Of a DNA stretch of 64,000 nt, positions 51,027 to 60,968 are shown in pieces. The position numbers and the translations under genes were made by a program. Each line of letters begins with the position of its first letter. Position 1 is the stretch's first letter. Source of the stretch: Paraburkholderia translucens (GTDB taxonomy: Bacteria; Pseudomonadota; Gammaproteobacteria; Burkholderiales; Burkholderiaceae); assembly GCF_020881035.1 (NCBI RefSeq), contig NZ_JAJITC010000007.1, positions 310,001-374,000 of the forward strand, written 5' to 3'. The notes beneath the pieces were generated by a model. The model had not been told where the DNA came from. It worked only from the letters and a program-made list of their open reading frames with translations, and made no database searches.

Positions 51027-51893
51027 ATGTTAGTACGTTCAACGTCTTTCCGACGCTTGGATGGCACGCGTGACGCGCGCCATGCAGACTTGATAGACGA
51101 AATCATCGAACGCCGTCCGCGGCAGTCTACAGTCTTCCTCCTGAATTCGTCCCATCCGGCTCGCGACCATGTCGGCACGCAGAAATTGAAGAGCCAGGTT
51201 CTGGCCATGGGGGCGCACGAGCTTCGTGGACCGCTCACGCCGCTGCAACTCGCCACGCAGTTGATCCGCCGGGCGTCAGCGGATCGACCAGAAGTGCTCC
51301 TGTCGCTCGACACGATCGACCGGCAGATCGCACAGTTATCGCGGCTCGCCGAGGATTTAATGGACGCTACACGGATCGACGGCGATGTCCTTCGCCTGCG
51401 CCGGGACCGCGTCGACGTAGTCGGGTTTCTGGCCGCCCCGTTCGCCGCGGCGGCAATGGCGACGGCCAAACGTGGCCAGACATTCACGGTGCAGCTTGCC
51501 GACAGGACGCTGCGCGTTATGGGCGACCCGGTTCGTCTTGCACAGGCCGTCAACAACCTCCTGCAGAACGCGGTGAAATACACACCCGAGAACGGTTGCA
51601 TCACGGTGAATGTACTTTCTGAAGGAAAGGACCTCGTCGTATCGGTCAAGGACAATGGGCTGGGCATATCGGGAGCGCTTCTGCCACATATATTTGACCT
51701 CTTCGCTCAATCCAGCAGAACGATTGGGGCGAGTGCTGGCGGTTTGGGAGTAGGTCTTGCCGTCGTGAAAGCCGTCGCCGAGTCGCATGGCGGAACCGTA
51801 TTGGCTAGCAGCGCAGGGCCCGGTGCCGGTAGCGAATTCACACTGCGACTGCCCATCGTGATCGAACGACCCGTGCCGGGTGAGCAGGCATGA
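51027..51893 (+). CDS. Soluble histidine kinase
   Basis: A 288-residue kinase lacking membrane segments and any clear sensor domain: about 55 variable residues, then the dimerisation helix with His64 in 'AMGAHELRGPL', the N box 'NNLLQNAVKYTP', G1 'VKDNGLGIS' and G2 'GGLGVGLAVVKAV'. All catalytic boxes are intact. GGGGAT before the ATG at 51027 favours it over the ATG at 51015. No response regulator gene is adjacent; the lone receiver at 28930-29310 is a possible partner. Confidence 0.87.
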   Translation: MLVRSTSFRRLDGTRDARHADLIDEIIERRPRQSTVFLLNSSHPARDHVGTQKLKSQVLAMGAHELRGPLTPLQLATQLIRRASADRPEVLLSLDTIDRQIAQLSRLAEDLMDATRIDGDVLRLRRDRVDVVGFLAAPFAAAAMATAKRGQTFTVQLADRTLRVMGDPVRLAQAVNNLLQNAVKYTPENGCITVNVLSEGKDLVVSVKDNGLGISGALLPHIFDLFAQSSRTIGASAGGLGVGLAVVKAVAESHGGTVLASSAGPGAGSEFTLRLPIVIERPVPGEQA

Positions 51894-52131
51894 TGACGGC
51901 ACTCCCGCGGTCGGCCTCACTGTCTGCGGGGGTGCCCATTCTGCTGACAAAACTCGTTCAACCTCGACAATCACGTGCCTCGCGAGCAACGGGTCGGAGC
52001 GCAGACTATGCGAGGAGTTACATCGTCTTATTTGGGAGTATTCCGGCAAATCGCACTCATATGGCGCTGTCGTCCGGAAACAGGTGAGCGGAACGGGGGA
52101 GTTGCAACGTGACGACGCGAAACCGACAAAG

Positions 52132-52404
52132 TTACGTTGCCACCCCATCAAGTTCGGGATCGCTGTTGCAACCGTCGATGAATCGCCGCGCCTGCCGCTC
52201 TGCATACGCGAACGCGGCCTCAGCCGAGAGGAAGTTAAGGTGCTCCGGCAAGCTTGCGATGGCCGATGCGGGCGGAGCAGCGGGAAGGATCAACCAGGAG
52301 ACGGCGTACCGAAGCTGCTGGCCGTCAAGCGACGGAGATTTTGTCTGGGTGACCCGGACATCGATGGTGTATCCACGATATGGCACGCAGGATTGGTTTT
52401 GCAT
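52132..52404 (-). CDS. Hypothetical 90-residue protein, Burkholderia-type
   Basis: A small soluble protein: 'VPYRGYTIDVRVTQTKSPSLDGQQLRYAVSWLIL' (beta-rich) then 'LPEHLNFLSAEAAFAYAERQARRFIDG' (helical). Proteins of this shape are common in Burkholderia stress regions but have no assigned role. The amino-acid pattern is that of a real folded protein, although the ribosome site is weak. It lies alone near the integrase end of the island. Confidence 0.6.
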   Translation of the reverse strand: MQNQSCVPYRGYTIDVRVTQTKSPSLDGQQLRYAVSWLILPAAPPASAIASLPEHLNFLSAEAAFAYAERQARRFIDGCNSDPELDGVAT

Positions 52405-53292
52405 GGTAGGCCCTGGTCAGTTCGCCGGCATTGCGCGAAAACTATTCAAAGCGCATTCCATGTGCCTGCTACCTACCCGGTCACGACGAGGGCAAAATGA
52501 AATTGCGACAGGCACCTATTACAACGAGATCGACGCATACGCGGCGAAGCGGCTGCGCCACCCGACGCCGCGACTGGGCACCATTCACACCCTCCACTGC
52601 TCAACGGGCGAACTTTGCCGTCGCGCTCGCCATTGCGCTTTCATCAAGTGGTCGACAAATCCCACCGCATTCGCGCACTGCCCGGTCCGCTTAAGTTCGA
52701 TGATGCGCCAAAGTGGCAGGTCATCGGACATGTCCATCGAACCCTGCGCTTGCCAAGCGCCAATGGTCACTCGCAACGACGACATCGATTACAACTCTGC
52801 CCCCTCGAAATTGACATGAATTGTGCGCTTGGCACTCCAGCCTGTGCCGCCATCCGTATCTGAGACGCGTAGCCGGGCTCGTTTCCGAAGTGCGAATCCG
52901 TATCGGGACGGATTGATGTTCGTCACGCTAGCGAAGACCGTTGAACTGAATGCCCTAGCGGGTCGCCATAACTGGTCGGGCACGGATCTGTTCGGCGCAC
53001 TGCGCGATAAGTCGCTGACATGCCCGATTTTTACGTATACGGGTGCGTATATACCATTTGGAATAGTATATTTTAGTCTTTATATTCATACACTTATGAC
53101 CAATATTCGAGTCCTCTCCTGGTCCGCGCGCTATGTTTCAGAAGCCTTGCTGCAGTCAGCAGTCGCTTCCTGCAGGCAAATTGCAGGCAAAAGTTCACGT
53201 TTCCATTCAAGAAGCAGCCGCCAATCTCCACCCAGTAAGGCTCTGCGCGCCCCTAAGTTGCTCCTGAACAACAACTATGCAGCGAACGCATG
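52405..53292. other. Gene-poor island end with an AT-rich patch
   Basis: About 890 bases before the 3' end of the integrase gene. Short minus-strand frames at 52585-52785 and 52789-52983 have some protein-like composition but no ribosome site or family. From 53020 to 53110 the sequence is very AT-rich and contains TATACG-ggtg-CGTATA (53036-53051). A direct repeat of TGCAGGCAAA lies near 53172-53190. Confidence 0.4.
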
Positions 53293-54528
53293 TTATGCAG
53301 CCGAGGCCATCATCGCAGTGCCCTCTCTCTTTTCGCCGCAGTACCTTCCCCAGTCCTCCATCATCAGGCGCCGACGCTCGAGTTGGTCGCGACGTCGGTA
53401 GGCCGCCACTGTCTGCGATGCGATGACATGAGCCAGGGCTTCCTCCGCGAGCGAATCGGGATAGTCCGTACATTCGGCAACCCAGTCGCGGAACGTCGAC
53501 CGGAAACCGTGTACGGTGATTCCGTGTCGCGACATACGTTTTAAAAGCGTCAGCATCGCCATGTTCGACAACGGACGCCCTTCCTTGCAGCCCGGGAATA
53601 GATAGCCGTATTTCGCCTTGGGCAATGCGCTGCGCACGATCTCGACAGCGCGGTCACAAAGCGGTACGCGAAGCGGCCGGCCGCTCTTGGTACGGTCGCC
53701 AGGAATTGACCACATGCGGGCGGCGAGGTCAAACTCCTCCGGCCGCGCAAAACGCACCTCGTTCGTGCGGGTCGCCGTGAGGATCAGCAGATGCAACACC
53801 CGTGCAGCACGCCGCGGACGTTGTTCAAGCTCGTGGATAAACGCAGGCAAGTCCTCCCAGGGCAGTGCCGGGTGATGGTTCACCTGCGAACGCTTCTTCG
53901 ACCGCGGCAACACGAGTTGCAGATGATCGACGTATCGTGCCGGGTTGCTGCCGACGCGATGACCCAACACCGTCTCAGCGTCGAGAATCGCCTTGATGCG
54001 GCCGCGCACGCGGCGCGCAGTCTCCGCCTTCTTGGTCCAGATGGGCTGAAGAATCCGCACGATCATCGCGGTGTCAATGTCGCGCACCCGGACGTCACCG
54101 ATTACTGGATACGCATAGGTCTTAAGCGTGTTACCCCACTGCTGGACGTGCTTGCGATTTCGCCACTGAGGTTCATGCGCACGGATAAACGCTTCAGTTG
54201 CTTCCCGAAACGTCACGTTGGCGTCCGGCGATATATCGAGCAACTGTCGGCGCTGCTGTTCGCGCCGCGCAAGGATGGGATCGATCAGGTCCCTCACCAT
54301 ATCGCGATACCCGGCGGCGAGTTTTCGCGCCTCGCCCAGAGAAACACGCGAGAGCGGACCAAGCCCCATCTCCCGCATACGGCCGTTCAGTTTGAACCGG
54401 AACACCCATGAGCGCGCACCGCTGTCCGCGATCTGCATATAGAGGCCACCGCCATCCGCGTAATGACCCGGCGTCACCTCTTTCACGACCCGCAGAGCGC
54501 TGAGTCGATGCAACTGTCGTCCAGCCAT
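53293..54528 (-). CDS. Phage-type tyrosine integrase of the selC island
   Basis: A 411-residue P4-like integrase. The N-terminal arm-binding domain (DUF4102 type; 'HYADGGGLYMQIADSGARSWVFRF', 'RMREMGLGPLSRVSLGEARKLA') is followed by a core-binding domain ('FREATEAFIRAHEPQWRN'). The catalytic domain holds Arg in 'LTATRTNEVRFA', 'HGFRSTFRDW' and the tyrosine in 'QTVAAYRRRDQ'. All key residues are present, so it may be active. GGGAGGG before the ATG at 54528 sets the start. It lies about 170 bases from the 3' end of the selenocysteine tRNA gene, the typical integrase-to-att arrangement. Confidence 0.92.
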   Translation of the reverse strand: MAGRQLHRLSALRVVKEVTPGHYADGGGLYMQIADSGARSWVFRFKLNGRMREMGLGPLSRVSLGEARKLAAGYRDMVRDLIDPILARREQQRRQLLDISPDANVTFREATEAFIRAHEPQWRNRKHVQQWGNTLKTYAYPVIGDVRVRDIDTAMIVRILQPIWTKKAETARRVRGRIKAILDAETVLGHRVGSNPARYVDHLQLVLPRSKKRSQVNHHPALPWEDLPAFIHELEQRPRRAARVLHLLILTATRTNEVRFARPEEFDLAARMWSIPGDRTKSGRPLRVPLCDRAVEIVRSALPKAKYGYLFPGCKEGRPLSNMAMLTLLKRMSRHGITVHGFRSTFRDWVAECTDYPDSLAEEALAHVIASQTVAAYRRRDQLERRRLMMEDWGRYCGEKREGTAMMASAA

Positions 54529-54539
54529 GTTGCCCTCCC

Positions 54540-54625
54540 TACCCACAAACCCACATCGCTACCCATACTTCGTGAGGAAATTGTGCGGGACGTCAACGGT
54601 AGTCGCAAGCACGTCGTTACCCATA
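54540..54625 (+). repeat. Direct repeats between integrase and selC
   Basis: Three copies of TACCCAYA in the same orientation at 54540-54547, 54560-54567 and 54618-54625. Short direct repeats between an integrase gene and its att site are commonly arm-type binding sites; this reading is inferred from position. Confidence 0.45.
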
Positions 54626-54696
54626 AACCGCTTTAAAATCAGCGATCTACAGGACATCAACGGAAGAAGCCGGAATGACCCGGAAGGCCCACTGGG

Positions 54697-54789
54697 CGGA
54701 AGGCAGCCGGAGTCGAACCGACCTGAGAGCGTCTGACGCCCTCAACTGGGTTTGAAGCCCAGCCGCACCACCGGATACGAATGCCTTCC
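54697..54789 (-). tRNA. selC: tRNA-Sec (anticodon UCA), island attachment site
   Basis: A 93-base tRNA with the long features of selenocysteine tRNA. An 8-bp acceptor stem (GGAAGGCA with TGCCTTCC) is followed by discriminator G. The anticodon loop CTTCAAA has anticodon TCA within a 5-bp stem CTGGG/CCCAG. There is a long variable arm and the T loop GGTTCGACTCC. It ends GCCC rather than encoding CCA. It follows selB on the same strand, and an integrase gene abuts its 3' side, so the 3' end is the likely attachment core. Confidence 0.95.
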
Positions 54790-54838
54790 CACGGTGATTG
54801 AATGACGCGTGGCCGGTTGAAACAGACCGCCAGCCAGA

Positions 54839-56752
54839 TCAGGACAGATCAAGCCAGCGACTATCCGCGCGCACGAGGTGCAGGCCACGGTGAAAGCGAG
54901 TATACCCAGCCCGGTCGAAGAACTCCAAAAGCTGGATCGCGCGTTTTCGGCCGAGTCCGGTCGCGTCGCGAAACGGTGCGGCCGCCACGGTGCCGCCGTT
55001 CCTTTGTGCTTCGCCCGCCGCGATCGACGCAAGCTCGCGAATCACCTGCTGGTCGTAGAACAGATCCTGCACGACCTGGAACAATTCGCCCTGGCGCGCG
55101 AGCTTGCGCAGCAACTGGCGCACGCGCTCCTCGGGCACGCCGTGCGCCTTCGCGAGGTCGCGCACCCACGGCGGATCGAAACGCCCCGACTGGATCTCGG
55201 GCAGCAGGCACGCGGCGAGCGCCTGATCGGCGGTGTCGAGCGTCACGGTGTGGCCGGGCAAATGCAGCCACGGGCCGCGTTTGACGAGCTCGCCGCGCGC
55301 CGCCGCATCGTCGACCAACGCGCGCCACAATGCGTCGTCGAGCAGAGGCGCCGCGATGCGCCGCAGGCGCGATGCGTCCGGGCCGAGTTCATCGGGCGCG
55401 CGCTCGTGGTATCGCGCGAGCGCGCTCGTCAGCCGTTCCGCGAGCGCGCGCCATGTTGCGCTCGTGACCAGTAACGCGTCGTGGCCCGGCAGTTCGATCG
55501 TGCGTGTATCGGCGGGCAATGCAAGTGCGGCCGCCGGCATCCCGGTCAAGTGCTCCAGCAGCGCACGCGACAAACCGCGCGGCGCGCGGGCGAACAGCGC
55601 GTCGAGTGAACCGGTATCGAGCAATGTCTGAATCGCGTCGAGCCACGCGATCCGCTCCGGCGAGCGCCGCTTGCGCGCCGGAGCAAACGGATCGAGCACG
55701 TGGCCGCCGCCCACCGTGCGATTGCCCTGTGGATTTCGCACGACGAAGCGATCGCCCGGCACCGCGCACAGCGGCCGCTCGAACACGAATTGCGCACGCG
55801 CGCACTGACCCGGCGCCAGCGCGTCGCCTTCGAGCAGCGCCACGTGCGCGACCTGATGCTGCGTGCCGAGGTGCACGTGCAGCGGCATCCAATGGGCGAG
55901 CGCATGCGGCGCGTCGCCAAGCAGCGTCAACATTACGTCGATGCGCTCGCTCGCCTGCGATAGTCGAGGATCGACGACCCAGTCGCCGCGCTCGATCGCA
56001 CTCTTCTCGATCCCCGCCAGATTCAGCGCGCAGCGCTGGCCGGCGCGACCGGTTTCGGCGGGGCGATTCTGCGCATGGATGCTGCGCACGCGCACGGCCT
56101 GATTTTTCGGCGCGAGCAGCATCGTCTCGCCGACGCTCACGCTGCCCGCGACCACGGTCCCGGTGACGATCGTGCCCTGCCCCGCGAGCGTGAACACGCG
56201 ATCGACGGCAAGGCGGAACAGGCCGTCGTCGCGCTTCATCCGCCATGCGGCGGCTTGCTCGCGCAGATGCGCGTTCAACGCGGCGACGCCCGCATCGCCC
56301 GCGCGCGTCGCGCAGGTGTCGAACACCGGCGCGTCGCGCAGCACAGTCTCGCCGACGAACGCGGTCACTTCGTCGCGCACTTCGCGCAGGCGCTGCTCGT
56401 CGACGCGATCGACTTTCGTCAGCGCGATCGCGCCGCGCCGGATACCGAGCAATTCGACGATGGCCAGATGCTCACGTGTTTGCGGCATCACGCCGTCGTC
56501 GGCGGCAATCACGAGCAGCGCGAAGTCGATGCCGCTCGCGCCCGCGGTCATCGTGTGCACGAGCTTCTCATGGCCAGGCACGTCGATCAGACCGAGCACG
56601 TCGCCGTTCTCGAGCGGCACGTACGCGTAACCGAGCTCGATCGAAATGCCGCGCGCCTTTTCTTCCTTGAGCCGGTCCGTGTCGACGCCGGTGAGTGCCT
56701 TCACGAGGCTCGTCTTGCCGTGGTCGATATGTCCAGCAGTACCGACGATCAT
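54839..56752 (-). CDS. selB: Selenocysteine-specific elongation factor
   Basis: A 637-residue SelB: EF-Tu-like GTPase with P-loop 'GHIDHGKTSL', 'DVPGHEKLV' and 'TKVDRVD', domains 2-3, and C-terminal winged helices that bind the SECIS hairpin ('RVRQLLRKLARQGELFQV', 'GRKRAIQLLEFFDRAGYT'). It delivers Sec-tRNA to UGA codons such as that in fdnG. Size fits the family (E. coli 614). It starts 13 bases after the selA stop and is followed by selC. Confidence 0.95.
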   Translation of the reverse strand: MIVGTAGHIDHGKTSLVKALTGVDTDRLKEEKARGISIELGYAYVPLENGDVLGLIDVPGHEKLVHTMTAGASGIDFALLVIAADDGVMPQTREHLAIVELLGIRRGAIALTKVDRVDEQRLREVRDEVTAFVGETVLRDAPVFDTCATRAGDAGVAALNAHLREQAAAWRMKRDDGLFRLAVDRVFTLAGQGTIVTGTVVAGSVSVGETMLLAPKNQAVRVRSIHAQNRPAETGRAGQRCALNLAGIEKSAIERGDWVVDPRLSQASERIDVMLTLLGDAPHALAHWMPLHVHLGTQHQVAHVALLEGDALAPGQCARAQFVFERPLCAVPGDRFVVRNPQGNRTVGGGHVLDPFAPARKRRSPERIAWLDAIQTLLDTGSLDALFARAPRGLSRALLEHLTGMPAAALALPADTRTIELPGHDALLVTSATWRALAERLTSALARYHERAPDELGPDASRLRRIAAPLLDDALWRALVDDAAARGELVKRGPWLHLPGHTVTLDTADQALAACLLPEIQSGRFDPPWVRDLAKAHGVPEERVRQLLRKLARQGELFQVVQDLFYDQQVIRELASIAAGEAQRNGGTVAAAPFRDATGLGRKRAIQLLEFFDRAGYTRFHRGLHLVRADSRWLDLS

Positions 56753-56765
56753 GCGTGCCTGTCCT

Positions 56766-58214
56766 TCAGCTGCTTTTCGGTTGAGCGGCCAGCTGAGCGA
56801 TCAACTGCGCTTCGTCAGCGGATTCGAGGCAGCGCAGATCGAGCCGCAACGCGTCGTCCGCGATCCGGCCGATCACCGGCCGCGCCATCTCGCGCAACTG
56901 CTTTTCGAGCGCAAGCAGATGCCGGCCGCCGCGCTTGCCGTCGGCCATCCGGACGACGAGGCCATAGCTCGGCAGCACGTCCACGGGCAATGCGCCGCTG
57001 CCGATCTGGCTGAACATCGCCTCCACGGACACGCTGTAGCGCGCGTCGATCGCCTGCTGCAACGCCGGCGACACGCGCTGCGCGGCGCCATGAATATCTT
57101 CGGCGGGCCGCGTGAGCAGCCGCAGCGTGGTCAGCCGCTCCGTCAGCTTTTCCGGCGCGCGATACAGCTGCAGCACCGGCTCCAACGCAGCGAGCGTCAG
57201 TTTGCCGACGCGCAGTGCGCGCTTGAGCGGATGCTTCTTGATCTTCGCGATCAGGTCGCGCCGCCCGACGATCAGCCCCGCCTGCGGGCCGCCGAGCAGC
57301 TTGTCGCCGCTGAACGTGACGAGATCCGCGCCGGCCTCGACGGTCGCGCGCACGGTCGGCTCGCGCGGCAAGCCCCATTCGCCGAGATCGACGAGCGTGC
57401 CGCTGCCTAGATCGACGGCGACAGCGAGCCCGCGCGCATGCGCGAGCGAGGCGATCTCTTCGATGCTGACCTCCTTCGTGAAACCGCTGATCGCATAGTT
57501 GCTCGCGTGGACCTTCATCAGCAGAGCGGTGCGCGCGTTGATCGCCTGTTCGTAGTCTTTCAGATGGGTGCGGTTCGTCGTGCCGACTTCGCGCAGCTTC
57601 GCGCCCGCGCGGCTCATGATGTCGGGAATGCGAAACGCGCCGCCGATTTCGACGAGCTCGCCGCGCGACACCACCACTTCCTTTTTCGCCGCGAGCGCAG
57701 ACAGCGTGAGCAGCACCGCGGCCGCGTTGTTGTTGACGATGGTCGCCGCTTCGGCGCCGCTCAGCTCGCAGATCAGCCCGTCGATCAGGTCGTCGCGGTC
57801 GCCGCGCTTGCCGGTGGCGAGATCGAACTCGAGGTTGGCCGGTTGCGTGAGGGCGGTCATCACGGCGCGCACCGACTCGTCGGGCAACAGCGCGCGGCCG
57901 AGGTTCGTGTGCAGCACCGTGCCGGTCAGGTTGAACACGCTACGCAGCCGTGACGCGTTGCGCGCGACGAGCGCCGCGGCGACGCTCGCATGCAGTTGCG
58001 CAGCATCGAGCGCGCTTACCGCCGGGTTAGCCGTTGCATCGCCCGATTGCGCGCTGATCCGCCACGCGTCGAGCACGTCGCGCAGCGCGTTGAGCACCTG
58101 CGTGCGGCCGTATTCGCTGACGAGCGGTGCGAATTCCGCCGACGCCACGACTTTGTCCACCGACGGTACGCGCGCCATCAGCGCGTGCAATTCGGAGCTG
58201 CTCACGTCGCTCAC
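56766..58214 (-). CDS. selA: L-seryl-tRNA(Sec) selenium transferase
   Basis: A 482-residue PLP enzyme converting seryl-tRNA(Sec) to selenocysteyl-tRNA with selenophosphate. The PLP lysine lies in '[13 protein letters not shown]', the N-terminal helical domain contains '[22 protein letters not shown]', and '[11 protein letters not shown]' matches the family. Length is normal. It is between fdhE (46-base gap) and selB. selD, which provides selenophosphate, is not in this window. Confidence 0.95.
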   Translation of the reverse strand: MSDVSSSELHALMARVPSVDKVVASAEFAPLVSEYGRTQVLNALRDVLDAWRISAQSGDATANPAVSALDAAQLHASVAAALVARNASRLRSVFNLTGTVLHTNLGRALLPDESVRAVMTALTQPANLEFDLATGKRGDRDDLIDGLICELSGAEAATIVNNNAAAVLLTLSALAAKKEVVVSRGELVEIGGAFRIPDIMSRAGAKLREVGTTNRTHLKDYEQAINARTALLMKVHASNYAISGFTKEVSIEEIASLAHARGLAVAVDLGSGTLVDLGEWGLPREPTVRATVEAGADLVTFSGDKLLGGPQAGLIVGRRDLIAKIKKHPLKRALRVGKLTLAALEPVLQLYRAPEKLTERLTTLRLLTRPAEDIHGAAQRVSPALQQAIDARYSVSVEAMFSQIGSGALPVDVLPSYGLVVRMADGKRGGRHLLALEKQLREMARPVIGRIADDALRLDLRCLESADEAQLIAQLAAQPKSS

Positions 58215-58260
58215 GAGCCATCCTTATGTCGATTCGAGGTTGCATGCGCTCTGGCCGCCG

Positions 58261-59259
58261 CTATGCGGACTCGTCGTCCTCCGCTTCCGTTGCGCCGGCC
58301 GTCTGCTCCGGCCACAGCCACGGATGCGGCGACGCGCGCCGGTACCCTTCCGCGCCCATCAGCAGATCGAGCGTAAGGCTCGCAAGGTCGTCCGCGAACG
58401 GATCGAATTCGAAGTCCTTCGCCTGGACGCCGATCTTGCGGTAAGTATGGCATTCGTCGCACGACTCCGCCTTCAACGCGGCGTTTTTCGATTCGGCTTC
58501 GCGCGTGGCGGTATCGGCGTCGGGCGAGCCGGCCACGTGATACGCGATGCCCTTCGTCGAATCGCAATTCGAGCATTTGCTGCGGACCATATGCCACTCG
58601 GTCGCGCACAGCCCGCATTGCAGATAGCGATAGTTGTCGTACGCGCCGCCGATGCGCACCGTGCTTGCGACCGGATGCGAACCGCAAACCGGACACAGGC
58701 CCGGCGTGTCGAGGTACGGCACGGCGCGCTTGTCGATGTCGGCGGCGAGGTCGGTCCACACGACCTGCAGCGCGGCCATGATGAATGGCGCGCTTGCCGG
58801 TTCGACGTCGGCGAAGCGCTGCGCGAAGATCGCGTCGGCCTGCGCTTCGAGCGTGGCAAAGTCCAGCGAGCGCAAGTGCGCGAACAGCGCCACGAGCGGC
58901 GGCGTCAGCGGGCCCGCGGCTTCGACCCTGTCGAGCAGTTCCAGCAGCACGTCGCGCCACGCCGGATCGCGCGCGCCGGAGAGCGCCGGAATCAGCGGCA
59001 TCGAATACTGCTGCGCGCTGGCGATCAGCTCGGGGCTCGGCGGTTGCGCCTTGAAATGTGCGAGCACCGCCTGTTGCGCATCGGCGAGGGCCGCCATGAG
59101 CCGCAAATAGCCGGCGATCGGATTGCTGCGGGACGCGAGCTGACGCAGGCGCGCGGCGCGCGGCGCGAACACCGCGAGCCGCTCCGGCATCCGGATGCGG
59201 GGTATCGCGGAGGGATCGAGCGACTCGATGTCGGCGGCTTCGAGAATGCGTTGAACCAA
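58261..59259 (-). CDS. fdhE: Formate dehydrogenase accessory protein
   Basis: A 332-residue cytoplasmic FdhE, needed for maturation of respiratory formate dehydrogenases. It is mainly helical, with a C-terminal zinc/iron-binding part of CxxC pairs: 'CPVCGSHP', 'CGLCATEW', 'CSNC' and 'CDECHTY'. It lies after fdnI (123-base gap) and before selA, consistent with one transcript for enzyme and maturation factors. Confidence 0.93.
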   Translation of the reverse strand: MVQRILEAADIESLDPSAIPRIRMPERLAVFAPRAARLRQLASRSNPIAGYLRLMAALADAQQAVLAHFKAQPPSPELIASAQQYSMPLIPALSGARDPAWRDVLLELLDRVEAAGPLTPPLVALFAHLRSLDFATLEAQADAIFAQRFADVEPASAPFIMAALQVVWTDLAADIDKRAVPYLDTPGLCPVCGSHPVASTVRIGGAYDNYRYLQCGLCATEWHMVRSKCSNCDSTKGIAYHVAGSPDADTATREAESKNAALKAESCDECHTYRKIGVQAKDFEFDPFADDLASLTLDLLMGAEGYRRASPHPWLWPEQTAGATEAEDDESA

Positions 59260-59382
59260 GGTATCGACCTCTGAAAACTGAAGAGCCGCCGCCCGTCATC
59301 GACGAGGCGCGGCGGCCCGTTGCGCGGAGGCTGCATCTGGCGCATTGAAACGCGTGCCTGTGCAGCGCAGATGAAGCGTACC

Positions 59383-60039
59383 TTACTTGCGGATGACTTC
59401 CCTGAACCAGTTCGGATGATGCTTGCGTGCCCAGCCGTACGTGACCGTGCCGCGCGTCATCGCACCTACGGAGCCCTTGACCCACAGAGCCGCATAGATA
59501 TGCACGATGATGCCCACCATCAGCACGAACGCCGTGAACGCATGCACGAGCGCCGCGAGCCGGATCACGCCGATCGGGAAATATTGCGAGAAGTAGCGCC
59601 GCCAGATCACGATTCCGCTCAGCATCAGCAGCAGCAAACAGATCACCATCACGAAGAACAGCAGCTTTTGGCCGGCGTTGTACTTGCCGATCGCCGGCAG
59701 GCGTTCCTCGCGATTGTTCAGGACGTCGTCGAGTTGCTTCATCCACTGCACGTCGGCGCTGTCCAGATAATTGTGATGCCAGAAGCGCAGCGCAAGAATC
59801 AGGAACGAGATGAACATGACGCAGCCGATGAACGGATGCAGAATCCGCGTCCACTGCCCTCCGCCGAGGACCGCGTACAGAAACGCCATCGACGGATGAA
59901 ACAACGCGAGACCCGACAGCGCGAGCAGGACGAAACAAATCGCGGTGATCCAGTGATTCGTGCGCTCGTTCGGCGTATAGCGCACGATCAGGTGATTGCC
60001 CTTCACGTCCGTGAGGTCAGTGTGCTCCGAGTGGTTCAT
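59383..60039 (-). CDS. fdnI: Formate dehydrogenase gamma subunit, cytochrome b556
   Basis: A 218-residue membrane protein with four hydrophobic helices (about 30-50, 62-82, 118-138, 155-178). It has histidines placed as haem ligands ('ERTNHWITA', '[10 protein letters not shown]', '[22 protein letters not shown]'). It anchors the complex and passes electrons to quinone. The ATG at 60039 overlaps the fdnH stop (ATGA), so translation is coupled. The frame is open upstream inside fdnH but has no similarity there. Confidence 0.93.
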   Translation of the reverse strand: MNHSEHTDLTDVKGNHLIVRYTPNERTNHWITAICFVLLALSGLALFHPSMAFLYAVLGGGQWTRILHPFIGCVMFISFLILALRFWHHNYLDSADVQWMKQLDDVLNNREERLPAIGKYNAGQKLLFFVMVICLLLLMLSGIVIWRRYFSQYFPIGVIRLAALVHAFTAFVLMVGIIVHIYAALWVKGSVGAMTRGTVTYGWARKHHPNWFREVIRK

Positions 60040-60959
60040 TGTGTGCCCTCCCGCGAACGGCGCGTTTCTTCGGCTTCCTTGAGTGCCGCGGCCTCGTCGG
60101 CCTCGGATACCTCGTTCGGACCGACGCGCGTGTAGTGGAAGAAGCCCGCGAGCGCCGCGAGCCCCATCACGACGAGCCCGATCGGCTTGGCCACCCCCTT
60201 CCACAATGACACCAGCGGACTGATGCGCGGATCGTCCGGCAGGCCGTGATACAGCGACGGCCGATCAGCATGGTGCAGCACGTACATGACATGCGTGCCG
60301 CCGACCTTCTCCGGGTTATACAGGCCAGCGTTCTGGAAACCGCGCTCCTTCAGATCGACGATGCGGTCCTCGGCCTGCTGCTTCATGTCCTCCTTGGTGC
60401 CGAACATGATCGCGCCGGTTGGGCAGGTCTTCACGCAAGCCGGCTCCTGGCCGACCGCCACGCGGTCCGAACACAATGTGCACTTGTACACGCGACGATC
60501 CTGCCTCGACATGCGCGGTATGTTGAACGGACAGCCGGCAATACAGAAGCCGCAACCGATGCAGTTCTCCTGATGGAAGTCCACGATGCCGTTCGTGTAC
60601 TGCACGATCGCGCCCGGCGACGGACAGGCCTTCAGACAGCCCGGGTCCTCGCAGTGCATGCAGCCGTCCTTGCGGATCAGCCATTCGATGTCGCCTGCTG
60701 AATTCTCGTACTCGGCGAACCGCATGACGGTCCACGAATGCTCGGTCAGGTCGGGCGGATTGTCGTAGACGCCGACGTTTACGCCGATCTCGTCGCGCAG
60801 ATCGTTCCACTCCATGCAGGCCGTCTGACACGCCTTGCAGCCGATGCACTTCGATACGTCGATGAGCTTCGCGACCGACCCCGTGGCCGGCTCGCGGGCC
60901 ACCGGCGGCTGCGTGGTCGTGGCCGAGACGCGTCTGATGTCTAGTGATTGCAGTGCCAT
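60036..60959 (-). CDS. fdnH: Formate dehydrogenase beta (iron-sulfur) subunit
   Basis: A 307-residue electron-transfer subunit with four [4Fe-4S] cysteine clusters: '[11 protein letters not shown]' near 40, '[14 protein letters not shown]' near 100, '[12 protein letters not shown]' near 135 and '[21 protein letters not shown]' near 160. A single C-terminal helix ('[16 protein letters not shown]') tethers it to the membrane. It lies 9 bases after fdnG and overlaps fdnI. Confidence 0.95.
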   Translation of the reverse strand: MALQSLDIRRVSATTTQPPVAREPATGSVAKLIDVSKCIGCKACQTACMEWNDLRDEIGVNVGVYDNPPDLTEHSWTVMRFAEYENSAGDIEWLIRKDGCMHCEDPGCLKACPSPGAIVQYTNGIVDFHQENCIGCGFCIAGCPFNIPRMSRQDRRVYKCTLCSDRVAVGQEPACVKTCPTGAIMFGTKEDMKQQAEDRIVDLKERGFQNAGLYNPEKVGGTHVMYVLHHADRPSLYHGLPDDPRISPLVSLWKGVAKPIGLVVMGLAALAGFFHYTRVGPNEVSEADEAAALKEAEETRRSREGTQ

Positions 60960-60968
60960 CTCTTTACC

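Noticed and set aside
57568-59938. Long open frames on both strands across selA, fdhE and fdnI
   Set aside because: These are antisense or alternative-frame readings of well-recognised genes, with arginine-rich composition.
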